40,012 nucleotides of DNA from an uncultured Lentisphaeria bacterium (GCA_903831825.1 CAIKZE010000360.1:1-40012); one strand, 5' to 3'; positions 24,286 through 32,875 are shown, numbered from the stretch's first letter. A program made the numbers and translations. Notes: a model not told the origin generated them from the sequence alone.

Positions 24286-24325
24286 ATGTGATAAACCGCG
24301 GACGTTCCGTTTTTGTCCGACGTAT

Positions 24326-24455
24326 GCAATAAATGTGTAACTGTATCAATAAATTTAACGACTGATTATAGAACAGTTCATTGGCCATCTGAATTGGAGA
24401 ATTTAAAAACCGGTACGCACAACGCCTCCGGTATAAATCAAGAAAGGTTACAACT
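24326..24455 (+). repeat. Conserved upstream leader, copy 3
   Basis: GCAATAAATGTGTAAC, CAATAAATTTAACGACT and ATTATAGAACAGTTCATT as in 22155-22275; the CGCACAACGCCTCCGGTATAA section before the ribosome-binding site is also shared. Precedes paralogue 4. Confidence 0.65.
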
Positions 24456-25736
24456 ATGAAAAAGAGGTATGCAGTTCTATTGCTGTTTGCCTTGTGCGCA
24501 ACTGTCCTGGGCGAAGACATCACCACTACTGACGGAACAGTTTACAAGGATATCAGAGTAACCGAAATAACTCCAATCGGAATTAACTTCGTCAGCAATG
24601 AAAAGGCCTGCTGGACTGACTTTCGCGATCTTCCGCCCGATGTTGCTCAAAAATATGGCTACGATCCGGCCAAAGCGGCTGAATTCGAGAAATCCCTGGC
24701 TCAAAATCAGGGCAGCAATGTTGTTGCCGGAGACCCTTCGGAGATGGTCGCCGATAAAGCCGCCCTGGAGGAAGATACCATTCAGTCCGCGGCAGCAACC
24801 CCGGTTCAAGGAGGAGGCATAATCATTAATGCGCCGGTGACAAATACAATCGTAAATGTTGTTCCGCCGCCGTCGCCTCAGGTTATCGTCGTCAACAATG
24901 GCGATACGGTGGTTTATGATCAGCAGATTGATTATGAACCAGCAACCACCGTATGGGTCTTGTGGGGCGGGCGCTATTATCCGCGTTCCTACTGGCATTA
25001 CTGGTACTGGAAAGATCGTTACGTTTACTGGAACGGCCGTTATTATCCGGCGCATTGCTATTACAGCGGCGGCGTGTGGGATCATGGCAGATATTATAAG
25101 TATGCGCCGGACCCGCGCCGGAACTTCCCGTCCGGAAATCGTGATTCCCGCGTCTCTTATTCCGCACACAAGGACAACCATGATACCGGACGCAAAGACA
25201 ACCATGATACCGGAAAAATTAATCTGGTAAATAACGACAGACGCAATACTAACCAGGCGCAAACCGTTAATCGCGCCTCAAACAACAATAATCAGACGAA
25301 AACAACTGTTAATCGCGGCTCAAATCAGACGCAAACCGTCGCTCCTGACAACCGCACTGCCAATCAGGCTCAGACTGTCAACAACGACAATCGCGCCAAA
25401 GTTCAGAATGTGGTAAACGACAACCGCAAAGTGACTCCGACTACGCAAGTTGATAATCAGAATTCTGTAAGAACTCAGAATCCCGCCAAAGACAATCGCG
25501 CGGCCAATCAGGTTCAATCCACCAACAACGACAGTCGCGCTAAAGCGCAGAATGTGGTAAACGACAATCGCAAACCGGCGGCGCAAGTTGAGAACCAGAA
25601 TTCTGCAAGAACTCAGAATGCCGCCAAAGATAATCGCGGAGGCGGCCAGGCTCAGCCGGGTGTTGACAATAACGCCAATGACAGAACCGGCGGCAATAAT
25701 CGCGGAGATCGAGGAGATCGGGAAGATCGGCGGTAA
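24456..25736 (+). CDS. Secreted protein, DITTTDGTVYK domain plus Asn/Gln-rich repeats (paralogue 4)
   Basis: 426 residues. Signal peptide MKKRYAVLLLFALCATVLG, shared domain (TTDGTVYKDIRVTEITPIGI ... KYGYDPAKAAEFEKSLAQNQG), and an aromatic block close to that of paralogue 1 (WGGRYYPRSYWHYWYWKD). From about residue 235 there is a long low-complexity tail built from NNDNRAKVQNVVNDNRK-like units (three obvious copies), rich in Asn, Gln, Arg and Asp. The tail resembles prion-like or matrix-binding sequence. AAGAAAGG precedes the ATG. Its shared leader and N-terminus show descent from the same ancestor as paralogues 1 and 2. Confidence 0.8.
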   Translation: MKKRYAVLLLFALCATVLGEDITTTDGTVYKDIRVTEITPIGINFVSNEKACWTDFRDLPPDVAQKYGYDPAKAAEFEKSLAQNQGSNVVAGDPSEMVADKAALEEDTIQSAAATPVQGGGIIINAPVTNTIVNVVPPPSPQVIVVNNGDTVVYDQQIDYEPATTVWVLWGGRYYPRSYWHYWYWKDRYVYWNGRYYPAHCYYSGGVWDHGRYYKYAPDPRRNFPSGNRDSRVSYSAHKDNHDTGRKDNHDTGKINLVNNDRRNTNQAQTVNRASNNNNQTKTTVNRGSNQTQTVAPDNRTANQAQTVNNDNRAKVQNVVNDNRKVTPTTQVDNQNSVRTQNPAKDNRAANQVQSTNNDSRAKAQNVVNDNRKPAAQVENQNSARTQNAAKDNRGGGQAQPGVDNNANDRTGGNNRGDRGDREDRR

Positions 25737-25737
25737 C

Positions 25738-25757
25738 TATGCTGACCCGGGCATAGC
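25738..25757. terminator. Small hairpin between paralogue 4 and tadA
   Basis: CTATGC and GCATAG pair around an 8-base loop, 2 bp after the paralogue 4 stop codon. There is no proper T run on the plus strand, so terminator function is uncertain. A second weak GC hairpin lies near 25790-25802. Confidence 0.35.
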
Positions 25758-25821
25758 TTTGGTGCAACGCTGAAGCTATGCTCAAACGGGGTCTTCCCGG
25801 TTTAAAAGATTTAAAAATCCG

Positions 25822-26292
25822 TCAGGATTTCTTTGCTTTGCGGACTTTGCGGAAAAACTGCTGCATCAGAGCGCGGCATTCGGGTTCGAGAACTCCGGAT
25901 TTTACTTCCACGTTCCACAACATGCCTTTGAACCCGGTGATGTCCAGGGCTGTTCCGGCGGCGCCGGAACGCGGGTCCGGCATTCCGTATATTAGCCGGC
26001 GGACATGAGCATTGACCATCGCGCCGGCACACATGGCACACGGCTCCTTGGTCACATAAATATCCACTTTGTCCAGCCGCCAGTCGCCAAGCGCAGCCTC
26101 GGCCTGAGTGATTACGAGTATTTCGGCATGAGCGGTGGCATCTTTCAGCAGCTCAACCTGATTGCCGGCGCGGGCGATAATCTCGCCGTCCCTGACGGCA
26201 ATCGCGCCGACCGGCACTTCGCCCGCCTCCGCGGCGGTTTCCGCCATTACCAGCGCCCGGCGCATAAAATATTCATCGTCGAAAAGAATCAT
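25822..26292 (-). CDS. tadA: tRNA-specific adenosine deaminase
   Basis: Converts adenosine 34 to inosine in the anticodon of tRNA-Arg(ACG). The 156-residue length is normal. The zinc and catalytic motif HAE is at 55-57 and PCAMCAG with Cys85 and Cys88 completes the zinc site. VPVGAIAVRDGEII and RRLIYGMPDPRSGAAG are further family marks. TadA-type enzymes are hard to separate from other cytidine/deoxycytidylate-like deaminases by eye, but this pattern is the TadA one. Confidence 0.92.
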   Translation of the reverse strand: MILFDDEYFMRRALVMAETAAEAGEVPVGAIAVRDGEIIARAGNQVELLKDATAHAEILVITQAEAALGDWRLDKVDIYVTKEPCAMCAGAMVNAHVRRLIYGMPDPRSGAAGTALDITGFKGMLWNVEVKSGVLEPECRALMQQFFRKVRKAKKS

Positions 26293-26318
26293 AATTTCGC
26301 GTTTTGGTTGTTAGTGTC

Positions 26319-26711
26319 TCATTCCGTTTTTTTAACGCTGGCGTTGATGATCGTTACTCCCTCGATGGAGAATCTGAACTGTATGGATTTATTCATGAAT
26401 TTATAAGTGTAAAGGACATAATCCTTGCCCTCAAAAGATCCGGACACCGCATCTTTTTCGCCAAAAATAGCCTCCATTGACGGAATGTCCCGCAGATAAG
26501 AAAAATCAACGTTTTCAGCAATTATGCAGGCGGCATTGTATTTCTCCAGCGAACTTGTTGAAAGATTCGGGTCTTTAAGCGTTGCAATCTCAACCGCAAA
26601 ATGACGGTTGATGTCAACGTCTCCGGCCGGCAGTTTAGTTTTGCATCCGCCCGCCGCCGCCAGCAGTCCGCAGGCAATCGCCACAACCGTGAGCAGCATG
26701 TATTTCTTCAT
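26319..26711 (-). CDS. Small lipoprotein of unknown function
   Basis: 130 residues. The start at 26711 has GGGA and GGAG upstream and gives a clean signal peptide with a lipobox-like AAAGGC (Cys near 23); an in-frame start 33 bp earlier would add a basic leader. The mature part includes EKYNAACIIAENVDFSYLRD and YVLYTYKFMNKSIQFRFSIEG strands. No family recognised. It precedes tadA on the same strand with a 26-bp gap, so the two may be co-transcribed. Confidence 0.7.
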   Translation of the reverse strand: MKKYMLLTVVAIACGLLAAAGGCKTKLPAGDVDINRHFAVEIATLKDPNLSTSSLEKYNAACIIAENVDFSYLRDIPSMEAIFGEKDAVSGSFEGKDYVLYTYKFMNKSIQFRFSIEGVTIINASVKKTE

Positions 26712-26896
26712 TATATCCCGTCTCCTTAATCTTGAAGTATTCATTATTTAAATATTGCCATAAACATTGATTTGCCGGAAAATGAAACTATAATGAATGA
26801 CCATAAAATGCAAATTCTTTTTATGCTTTAATGTAAAATTCTTCAGTTCTCCAAAATCTCCGACGCAAAAATTATGCTTATTTTTGGTCTCTTTTA

Positions 26897-26944
26897 TTGA
26901 AAAATTAAATATAAAACTGTATATTTATGAAAAGATTTCATAAA
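26897..26944 (+). promoter_or_regulatory. Promoter with overlapping operator-like palindrome for the glycoside hydrolase
   Basis: TTGAAA (26897-26902), 17-bp spacer, TATATT (26920-26925). A 21-bp inverted repeat with arms TTTATGAAA and TTTCATAAA around AGA (26924-26944) starts within the -10 and covers the start site. That is an ideal position for repression by a LacI-type protein, encoded convergently downstream of the hydrolase. The palindrome also overlaps the upstream candidate start at 26927, supporting the later start at 26957. Confidence 0.65.
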
Positions 26945-26956
26945 AGGTATTGCGTC

Positions 26957-28882
26957 ATGAAAAAATCTGTTTTACTGGATAAGGGCAGTTTTCATCCGGG
27001 CTGCAACTATTGGGCGTCTCACGCCGGGATCAGAATGTGGGAAGACTGGCAACCGGAAATCATCGAACAGGACTTCAGGCAGTTGTCCAAATCTGGAATG
27101 CAGTTATTGCGCGTATTCCCTTTATGGCCGGTATTTCAGCCGCTGACGGCGGCGCGGATTCCATGGAAAGCCGCCGGCGAGCAGGAACTTCGCTTCGGCG
27201 ATAAGCCGCTGGGACATACCCCGGCCGGAAACGCCGGAGTGTCCGCCGAAGCGATGGATAAATTCCGTCTCTTCGCAGACCTGGCCGAAAAACACAACCT
27301 GAAACTGGTGGTGGCGCTGGTTACCGGCTGGATGAGCGGACGACTGTTTGTGCCGCCCGCGCTCGAAGGCTGCAATGTGCTTACCGATGCCACCGCGCTT
27401 AAATGGCAGCAACGCTTTGTCAGCTATTTCGTTGAGACGTTCAAAAATCATAAAGCGATTGATTCGTGGGGGCTGGGTAACGAGTGCAACTGCATGGGCA
27501 GCGGCGTCACCCGCGACCAGGCATGGCTCTGGACCAATACTGTCACATCCGCCATCCGCCAGGCCGATCCGGAGCGGGCAATACTGTCTGACATGCACGG
27601 CATTCAATGCGAAAACGGCAGTTGGCGGATCGCCGACCAGGCGGAACTGACCGATATTCTCACGACCCACCCCTACCCGCAGTTCACCCCGAAATGCAAC
27701 CAGGACCAGCTTAATACCATCCGCAACGGACTTCATGCCGCCGCGGAATCCAGATTGTACGCCGATGTCGGCAACCGCCCCTGCATTCCGGAGGAACTCG
27801 GAACCCTGGGGCCGGTTGTATGCAGCGAGAAAAACGCCGCCGCTTATCTCCGGACGACCATGTTTTCCAGTTGGGCTCATGATTGCCGGGGGCTGCTCTG
27901 GTGGTGCGCCTATGATCAGGACCATCTGGACTTTCCGCCTTATGAATGGACCGGCCTTGAACGCGAACTAGGCTTAATCAGGAATAATCGCGAAACCAAA
28001 CCGGTATGCGATGCCATGCGGGAGTTCGGCGGGATACTGAAAAAAATGCCGTTTAAAAACCTGCCGGAATTCAGGAAAAACGCGGTTTGCGTCCTGACTC
28101 GCGGCCAGGACCAGTGGAGCGTCGCTTTCAGTTCGTTTATTCTCGCCAAAATGGCCGGATTCGATCTCGAATTCCAGTATGCGGATCAGCCGCTCAAGAA
28201 ATCTGAATTTTACCTTGTGCCGTCGGTTGCGGGCAGTTCTCCGCTTTACCGTTCAGAGTGGCTGGCGCTGCTGGACCGGGCGCAAGCCGGCGCGACGGTA
28301 TTTATGACCTACGACAGCGCATTTATTCAGCCCTTCGAAAATGTTTTTGGCATTGAAGTGGAGTCCCGCGAGAAAGCTTCGCATCCTGAGAGTTTCAAGC
28401 TCGATGACAAAACTTTGACCTGCATGCATGCCGACGTGATGCTCAAACTTAAATGCACTGCCGCGGAAATACTGCTGGCCGATTTAAAAGACAATCCCCT
28501 GCTGACCTGCAACCAGTACGGCAAAGGCAAAATGTTGTTCCTGAACGCCCCGCTGGAAAAATATTTGAGCGACACCCCGGGCGTTTTCAACCGCACAGAG
28601 ATAAAGCCGTATTGGAAGCTTTATGCCATGGCGGCAAAACTCGCCGGAGTGAACAGGATTATTGTTTCCGGCAATCCGCAAGTCGGCGTTACGGAGCATT
28701 TCATGTCCAAAAACGAAGCGGTGGCGGTATTGATCAATTACAATCCGGCCCCGGCGGCAGTCAACCCGGTACTGGGCCGCGGTTGGAAACTGACGGAAGT
28801 AATTTTCGGACAGCGTTCCGGCAAAAAATTGAATATCGGCGGAAATGACGCGGCAATCGTGAAATTAGTTAAAGAGTCTTAA
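26957..28882 (+). CDS. Glycoside hydrolase, GH5/cellulase-like TIM barrel
   Basis: 641 residues, no signal peptide, so probably cytoplasmic. The N-terminal 380 residues look like a clan GH-A barrel: FHPGCNYWASHAGIRMWEDW, DFRQLSKSGMQLLRVFPLWP, SWGLGNECN with the probable acid/base Glu at about 176, and CIPEELGT with the probable nucleophile at about 279 or 280. GLLWWCAYDQDHLDFPPYEW follows. The C-terminal part (from about 380) resembles the glutamine-amidotransferase-like and beta-sandwich domains of multidomain hydrolases. Substrate unknown; a mannoside or beta-glucoside is possible. AAAGG lies 9 bases before the ATG. Likely regulated by the adjacent LacI-family protein. Confidence 0.8.
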   Translation: MKKSVLLDKGSFHPGCNYWASHAGIRMWEDWQPEIIEQDFRQLSKSGMQLLRVFPLWPVFQPLTAARIPWKAAGEQELRFGDKPLGHTPAGNAGVSAEAMDKFRLFADLAEKHNLKLVVALVTGWMSGRLFVPPALEGCNVLTDATALKWQQRFVSYFVETFKNHKAIDSWGLGNECNCMGSGVTRDQAWLWTNTVTSAIRQADPERAILSDMHGIQCENGSWRIADQAELTDILTTHPYPQFTPKCNQDQLNTIRNGLHAAAESRLYADVGNRPCIPEELGTLGPVVCSEKNAAAYLRTTMFSSWAHDCRGLLWWCAYDQDHLDFPPYEWTGLERELGLIRNNRETKPVCDAMREFGGILKKMPFKNLPEFRKNAVCVLTRGQDQWSVAFSSFILAKMAGFDLEFQYADQPLKKSEFYLVPSVAGSSPLYRSEWLALLDRAQAGATVFMTYDSAFIQPFENVFGIEVESREKASHPESFKLDDKTLTCMHADVMLKLKCTAAEILLADLKDNPLLTCNQYGKGKMLFLNAPLEKYLSDTPGVFNRTEIKPYWKLYAMAAKLAGVNRIIVSGNPQVGVTEHFMSKNEAVAVLINYNPAPAAVNPVLGRGWKLTEVIFGQRSGKKLNIGGNDAAIVKLVKES

Positions 28883-29819
28883 CCGAATCCCTTTCAATCA
28901 GCCGGTTTTCCAGGCGCAAATGAATCTGCTCCAGCGGTTTTCCGGCAATCAGTTCGTCCAGGCGGTTGACCACGATTTCGGCAAGCACCGGAAAATTCTG
29001 GTCAATCGTCGTTTGCGGTGGAACCAGATATTGCGACAGATTGGCGGTTTCAAATGAAATCGTCGAAATGTCTGCCGGAATTGATTTATTCATCAAATAC
29101 ATCACATAGCAAAACTGCGGAACAATTCCTTCGCAACCGACGACAACCGCGGTACAGCCGGTTTTTACAATGCGGGCAAAAGCCTCGAGCAGCGTTTCTT
29201 CATCTTTTTTGACAAATTTCAGCTCGAACTCCAAACCGCTGGCGGCAAGGCCGTCCCGATAGCCGGCCTGCCGCTCGGCCATGCCCCAGGACAGCGGACC
29301 CGGATTCTCTCCAATATAGGCGATTTGCCGGTGTCCTTTGGCAAAAAAATAATCAACCGCTATTTTCAGGCCCTGCCGGTGATCGGTCGAAACCGAAGGT
29401 ACCCCTTCAATCTCGTGATTGACCGTCACCATCGGAATATCCAGCCCTTTCAGCGCGTTGGCGGCGGCGGGGGAAATTGCAATCAGGCCTTTCAACGAAG
29501 TGTTGTGCAGCAGCGGAGCGGAAGTATGCGGAATTATTTCAAATGCATAATTGCGCTTGAAAAGTAATTGGGAAAGCGCGGTTATCATCAGCACTTCAAA
29601 CTGGCCGAGATTAATGCCGTCATAACCGTTTAATACAATTCCGATATTGTTTTTGGCGGCGCTGAATTTCGGCGAATATTTCATCCGGCGCGCCACTTCC
29701 AGCACCCGGTTCCGGATTTCGTCCTTAACATAGGGATGCCGGTTGAAGACCCGGGAAACGGTGGCGGGCGAAACTTCCGCCGCCGCCGCAATATCTGAAA
29801 TTTTCTTTTTCTCATTCAT
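28869..29819 (-). CDS. LacI-family transcriptional regulator
   Basis: 316 residues. N-terminal LacI helix-turn-helix and hinge (about 5-50: KISDIAAAAEVSPATVSRVF, then RNRVLEVARRMKYSP). A periplasmic-binding-like sugar-sensing domain follows (TVNHEIEGVPSVSTDHRQGL, GHRQIAYIGENPGPLSW, IPADISTISFETANLSQYLVPPQTTIDQN). It converges on the glycoside hydrolase gene, with a 14-bp overlap of the two coding ends, so it probably controls that gene in response to a sugar. The ATG is preceded by AGGA and a short ACCGGCCGGT palindrome. Confidence 0.93.
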   Translation of the reverse strand: MNEKKKISDIAAAAEVSPATVSRVFNRHPYVKDEIRNRVLEVARRMKYSPKFSAAKNNIGIVLNGYDGINLGQFEVLMITALSQLLFKRNYAFEIIPHTSAPLLHNTSLKGLIAISPAAANALKGLDIPMVTVNHEIEGVPSVSTDHRQGLKIAVDYFFAKGHRQIAYIGENPGPLSWGMAERQAGYRDGLAASGLEFELKFVKKDEETLLEAFARIVKTGCTAVVVGCEGIVPQFCYVMYLMNKSIPADISTISFETANLSQYLVPPQTTIDQNFPVLAEIVVNRLDELIAGKPLEQIHLRLENRLIERDSVKTL

Positions 29820-29861
29820 AACCGGCCGGTCCTTTTCATATATACTCTAATAAGGTTGAAT

Positions 29862-30287
29862 TCAAGCGGGCCTGACTCTCAGGTAGAAAGAAATCTTATC
29901 ATTGCGGGAAATTAAACGAAAGCCGTTTTTCTCATATAAATGTATGCCGGAAAGGTTGTTGTTGTCAACGGAGAGTTTAATCTCCCTGATCCCGGCTTGG
30001 TCTCCGGCGTCGAGCAGCGCCGTCATCATTTTGCCGCCCAGCCCCTGTCCGGTATGGCCTTCGGCAACGCATATTCCCAGCCAGACCGTATCGCCCTCGC
30101 GGTCGAGATGCCCGTAACAGACGGGAGTTCCGGCGTCATCCAACCCGAGCAGCGTAACGACGTGATTGCTGATAATTTCCGCGGGACGCGAATGAAAGTA
30201 TCTGAAACTGGACCCGGAAGCGCCGATCAGCGAAATGAATCTGCGCAGCAAGCCGATCGCGGCTTCATCTATTTTTACAATCTTCAT
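29862..30287 (-). CDS. GNAT-family N-acetyltransferase
   Basis: 141 residues. Acetyl-CoA binding motif A is visible as VWLGICVAEGHTGQGLGGKMM (R/Q-x-x-G-x-G/A type, here GQGLGG). It is followed by the GNAT beta5 strand IKLSVDNNNLSGIHLYEKNGF, a classic LxVxxxNxxAxxLYxxxGF pattern. The start at 30287 has AAGGA 5 bases upstream; the longer reading frame to 30359 lies inside the glycosyltransferase gene. It overlaps that gene by 23 bp, so the two are probably co-transcribed and may act on the same glycan; the acceptor is unknown. Confidence 0.88.
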   Translation of the reverse strand: MKIVKIDEAAIGLLRRFISLIGASGSSFRYFHSRPAEIISNHVVTLLGLDDAGTPVCYGHLDREGDTVWLGICVAEGHTGQGLGGKMMTALLDAGDQAGIREIKLSVDNNNLSGIHLYEKNGFRLISRNDKISFYLRVRPA

Positions 30288-31449
30288 AAATGTCCTTGAT
30301 AATCTGGTCCAGCAGGGCGACGCATGATTTGCGCGAATAATCCCTGAGCAGTTCGGCAATGCTTTCCTCCAGGTTCAATTCGCTGCGCCGCTGAAGCAGG
30401 CTGAGCAGCTTGACTACCGCGGCGTTCGTGTTCCGGACTTCAATTCTGCAGCCGTTGATGAAGTCTCTGACTTCCTCGCTCTCCACCCCGGCGATAATCG
30501 GGGTACCGCACAGCAAAGATTCTTTCAACGGCCAGTTGGCGGGCTGGTTAATGCTGGGCTGGCAGACAAAATCCACGGCGCTGTAGTAAAGCGGCAGTTT
30601 TTCTTTCGGCAGACAGCCGAGAAACTCGACATTCTTGCTCAAATTAAGTTCCGAAATGCGCTTGAGAAATTTTTCCGTGCCGACCGGGTCATTCACATAA
30701 ACCGTGAACAGCAATTTTACTTCCGGACAGTTATTGCGAAGTTCCGCAATGACGTCAAGCAGCGGATATGAACCTTTAATTCCGGTCAGATCGGTGCTGT
30801 GGAACAGCAGCGGGAATCCCGGATGTTTTTTGCGGATGTCCTCAATCTCTTTTTCCGTGGCGCGCTTGTACATTTCAGTATCAATTCCCGCATAAACCGT
30901 ACTGGCGGTAATTCCGTATTCTTCAAGCAGTTTGGGAATATTGGTCTTATTGACGGTAATCACCTTGTCCATCTTCTTCACGGCGGCCTTGTCCGCGCCG
31001 ACATACAGCCGTTTCATCATCCGGAAAAAGAACTGATGGTGCATCCTGAAGTTCTGCAAAAAACCTTTGTCGTAGAAAAATGCGAACGGCTCGTAACATA
31101 TCTGGATTTTCGGAAGTTTGAAGTCGCACACCAGCCAGTTCATCGGAAACATGCTGTTGATGATAAAATCATAATCCCGCAAAACCGTTTCCAGTTCAGC
31201 TCTTTTCCGGCGGATTCTGCCCGGCAGGGTCAGCCAGTAGGTCGGCGAATTGGTGGATTCGCGGTCAAGCTGCACGATTTTCATGCCGGCCTGTTCCACT
31301 TGAGTGACGGCTTCGCGTGACGCGACGTCGCAGAACAGGGTTATCTGGTGGCCGTGATTGCGTTGCAGCGCTTCGGTGTAATCCAGCACGAATCTGGTGC
31401 CGCCGCTGTTAACGTGCAGAAGATGTGAATGAAACCAGGCTATGCGCAT
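30265..31449 (-). CDS. GT4-type glycosyltransferase
   Basis: 394 residues with a GT-B fold. The N-terminal Gly-rich segment is FHSHLLHVNSGGTRFVLDYTEAL. The C-terminal donor-binding domain has LLFHSTDLTGIKGSYPLLDVI, VEFLGCLPKEKLPLYYSAVDFV and NWPLKESLLCGTPIIAG, close to the E-x7-E region of family 4. Likely transfers a sugar to a surface glycan or lipid carrier at the cytoplasmic membrane face. It lies between the GNAT gene and the DegT-type gene, with an AT-rich, promoter-like 70 bp upstream. Confidence 0.9.
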   Translation of the reverse strand: MRIAWFHSHLLHVNSGGTRFVLDYTEALQRNHGHQITLFCDVASREAVTQVEQAGMKIVQLDRESTNSPTYWLTLPGRIRRKRAELETVLRDYDFIINSMFPMNWLVCDFKLPKIQICYEPFAFFYDKGFLQNFRMHHQFFFRMMKRLYVGADKAAVKKMDKVITVNKTNIPKLLEEYGITASTVYAGIDTEMYKRATEKEIEDIRKKHPGFPLLFHSTDLTGIKGSYPLLDVIAELRNNCPEVKLLFTVYVNDPVGTEKFLKRISELNLSKNVEFLGCLPKEKLPLYYSAVDFVCQPSINQPANWPLKESLLCGTPIIAGVESEEVRDFINGCRIEVRNTNAAVVKLLSLLQRRSELNLEESIAELLRDYSRKSCVALLDQIIKDIYEDCKNR

Positions 31450-31522
31450 AACTTATTGAACCGTAAATTATATTATTTATCTGTATAAAACTTTTTAACT
31501 TGTAACTATGATTAGTAACTCA

Positions 31523-31607
31523 CCATTAACCATTAACCATTAACCATTAACCATTAACCATTAACCATTAACCATTAACCATTAACCATTAACCATTAAC
31601 CATTAAC
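31523..31607. repeat. Perfect heptanucleotide tandem array, 12 copies
   Basis: CCATTAA repeats about 12 times (85 bp) without a visible mismatch. It lies in the gap between the glycosyltransferase start and the aminotransferase stop, ending 5 bp from that stop codon. Because it lies upstream of the glycosyltransferase, changes in copy number could alter that gene's transcription. Confidence 0.95.
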
Positions 31608-31612
31608 GCCAC

Positions 31613-32740
31613 TCAGGAAGCAAACTCCCGAATGATTGAACAAATGTAATCAAGGTCGGATTCGGTCAAATCCGCATGCGTCGGCAGATTGAACCCGGCC
31701 GCCGACAGCCGCTCCGTCACCGGCAGCGTGTCTTTACGCTGCATTGACTCCTGCCGGAACGGCGGCAGCGTATGCAGCGGGATGAAAAACGGACGGGAAT
31801 CCACGCCGTTTTCTTTCAGATAAGTCATAAGTTTATCGCGCGAATGCCCGTACTGGGCATGATCGACCGTAACGCAGAAAAGCCACGGCGCCGGAACCGC
31901 CCAGGACGCCACCGGCTGGAAACCGATTCCGGGAATATTGTTCAATCTGGCGCGATAGCCGGCAAACACTTTTCTTCTTCTTGCCAGGATTTCTTCCTTG
32001 CGCTCGATTTGCGCGCAGAGAATGGCACAGGCGACATTGGTCAGCCGGAAATTATAACCGGTAACCGGGAAATAGTACCGGCGGTCAGGGTCCATGCCCT
32101 GTCCGCGCAGCGTGCGGATGCGCAACGTCAGCCCGGGGTCATTCAGCGTCAGCGCGCCGCCTTCGCCGCAGGTGAAAATCTTATTGCCGAAAAATGAAAA
32201 CGCGCCGATTTTGGCCAGGCTGCCGGTGGGGCGGTTTTTGTACAATGCGGTATGGGCTTCCGCCGCATCTTCAACCACCCACAATCCATGAACGGCGGCG
32301 ATATGATTGATCGCATCCATGTCGGCGGGGTGTCCGTACAGGTCAACCGCGATAATCCCCTTGGTCTTGCGGGTAATGGCGGCTTCCAGCAGTTTCGGAT
32401 CAATGCACCAGGTTTCAGGGTCCACATCCACAAACACCGGTTCCGCGCCGACGTAACGCACCGCGTTGGCGGTCGCGATATAAGTCAGGGAAGGCACCAG
32501 CACTTCGTCGCCGGGGCGCACATCCAGGGCCAGCAGCGCCAGGTGCAGCGCAACCGTGCCGTTGCATACCGCTACCGTCTGGGCGGTTCCCGCCATGCCG
32601 GAAAATTCTTTTTCAAAGCGATTGATGAATTCGCCGGTGGAACTTATCCAGGTGCTGCGGATTGCCTGGACTGCGTATTCTTCCTCTTTGCCCTTCAGGT
32701 CCGGCGCCGCCAATGCTATTTCTCTAAAGTCTTTTCTCAT
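31613..32740 (-). CDS. DegT/DnrJ/EryC1-family aminotransferase
   Basis: PLP-dependent sugar aminotransferase, typically making 3- or 4-amino-deoxysugars on nucleotide sugars. 375 residues from the start at 32740 (MRKDFREIALAAPDLKGKEE, with AGGA 6 bases upstream); the open frame continues upstream to 32902 but that part lies in repeat DNA. Marks are YAVQAIRSTWISSTGEF, DEVLVPSLTYIATANAVRYVGAEPVFVDVD, VEDAAEAHTALY, and SFFGNKIFTCGEGGAL with the PLP lysine in GNK. Probably part of the same surface-glycan group as the glycosyltransferase and GNAT genes. Confidence 0.93.
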   Translation of the reverse strand: MRKDFREIALAAPDLKGKEEEYAVQAIRSTWISSTGEFINRFEKEFSGMAGTAQTVAVCNGTVALHLALLALDVRPGDEVLVPSLTYIATANAVRYVGAEPVFVDVDPETWCIDPKLLEAAITRKTKGIIAVDLYGHPADMDAINHIAAVHGLWVVEDAAEAHTALYKNRPTGSLAKIGAFSFFGNKIFTCGEGGALTLNDPGLTLRIRTLRGQGMDPDRRYYFPVTGYNFRLTNVACAILCAQIERKEEILARRRKVFAGYRARLNNIPGIGFQPVASWAVPAPWLFCVTVDHAQYGHSRDKLMTYLKENGVDSRPFFIPLHTLPPFRQESMQRKDTLPVTERLSAAGFNLPTHADLTESDLDYICSIIREFAS

Positions 32741-32786
32741 GTGCGTTCCTAAATTGTATAAAGATATAGTATCAAATCTCCCTATT

Positions 32787-32815
32787 AATATAAAACAATA
32801 TTTCCGATAATACAA
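32787..32815 (-). promoter_or_regulatory. Promoter of the aminotransferase
   Basis: Minus strand TTGTAT (32810-32815), 17-bp spacer, TATATT (32787-32792). The start site would be near 32780, about 40 bases before the ATG at 32740, which supports that start over the longer reading frame. Confidence 0.55.
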
Positions 32816-32875
32816 TAGTGTCACCGCGCACAAATGCTCGCTGGCAACAGGTTGCTCGAAAATTCTGCAAGTATT

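Noticed and set aside
27122-27925. 267-codon minus-strand open frame inside the glycoside hydrolase
   Set aside because: Antisense shadow caused by high GC codon structure; the plus-strand protein has recognisable active-site motifs.
31523-31607. Possible CRISPR array
   Set aside because: The units are contiguous 7-mers with no spacers.
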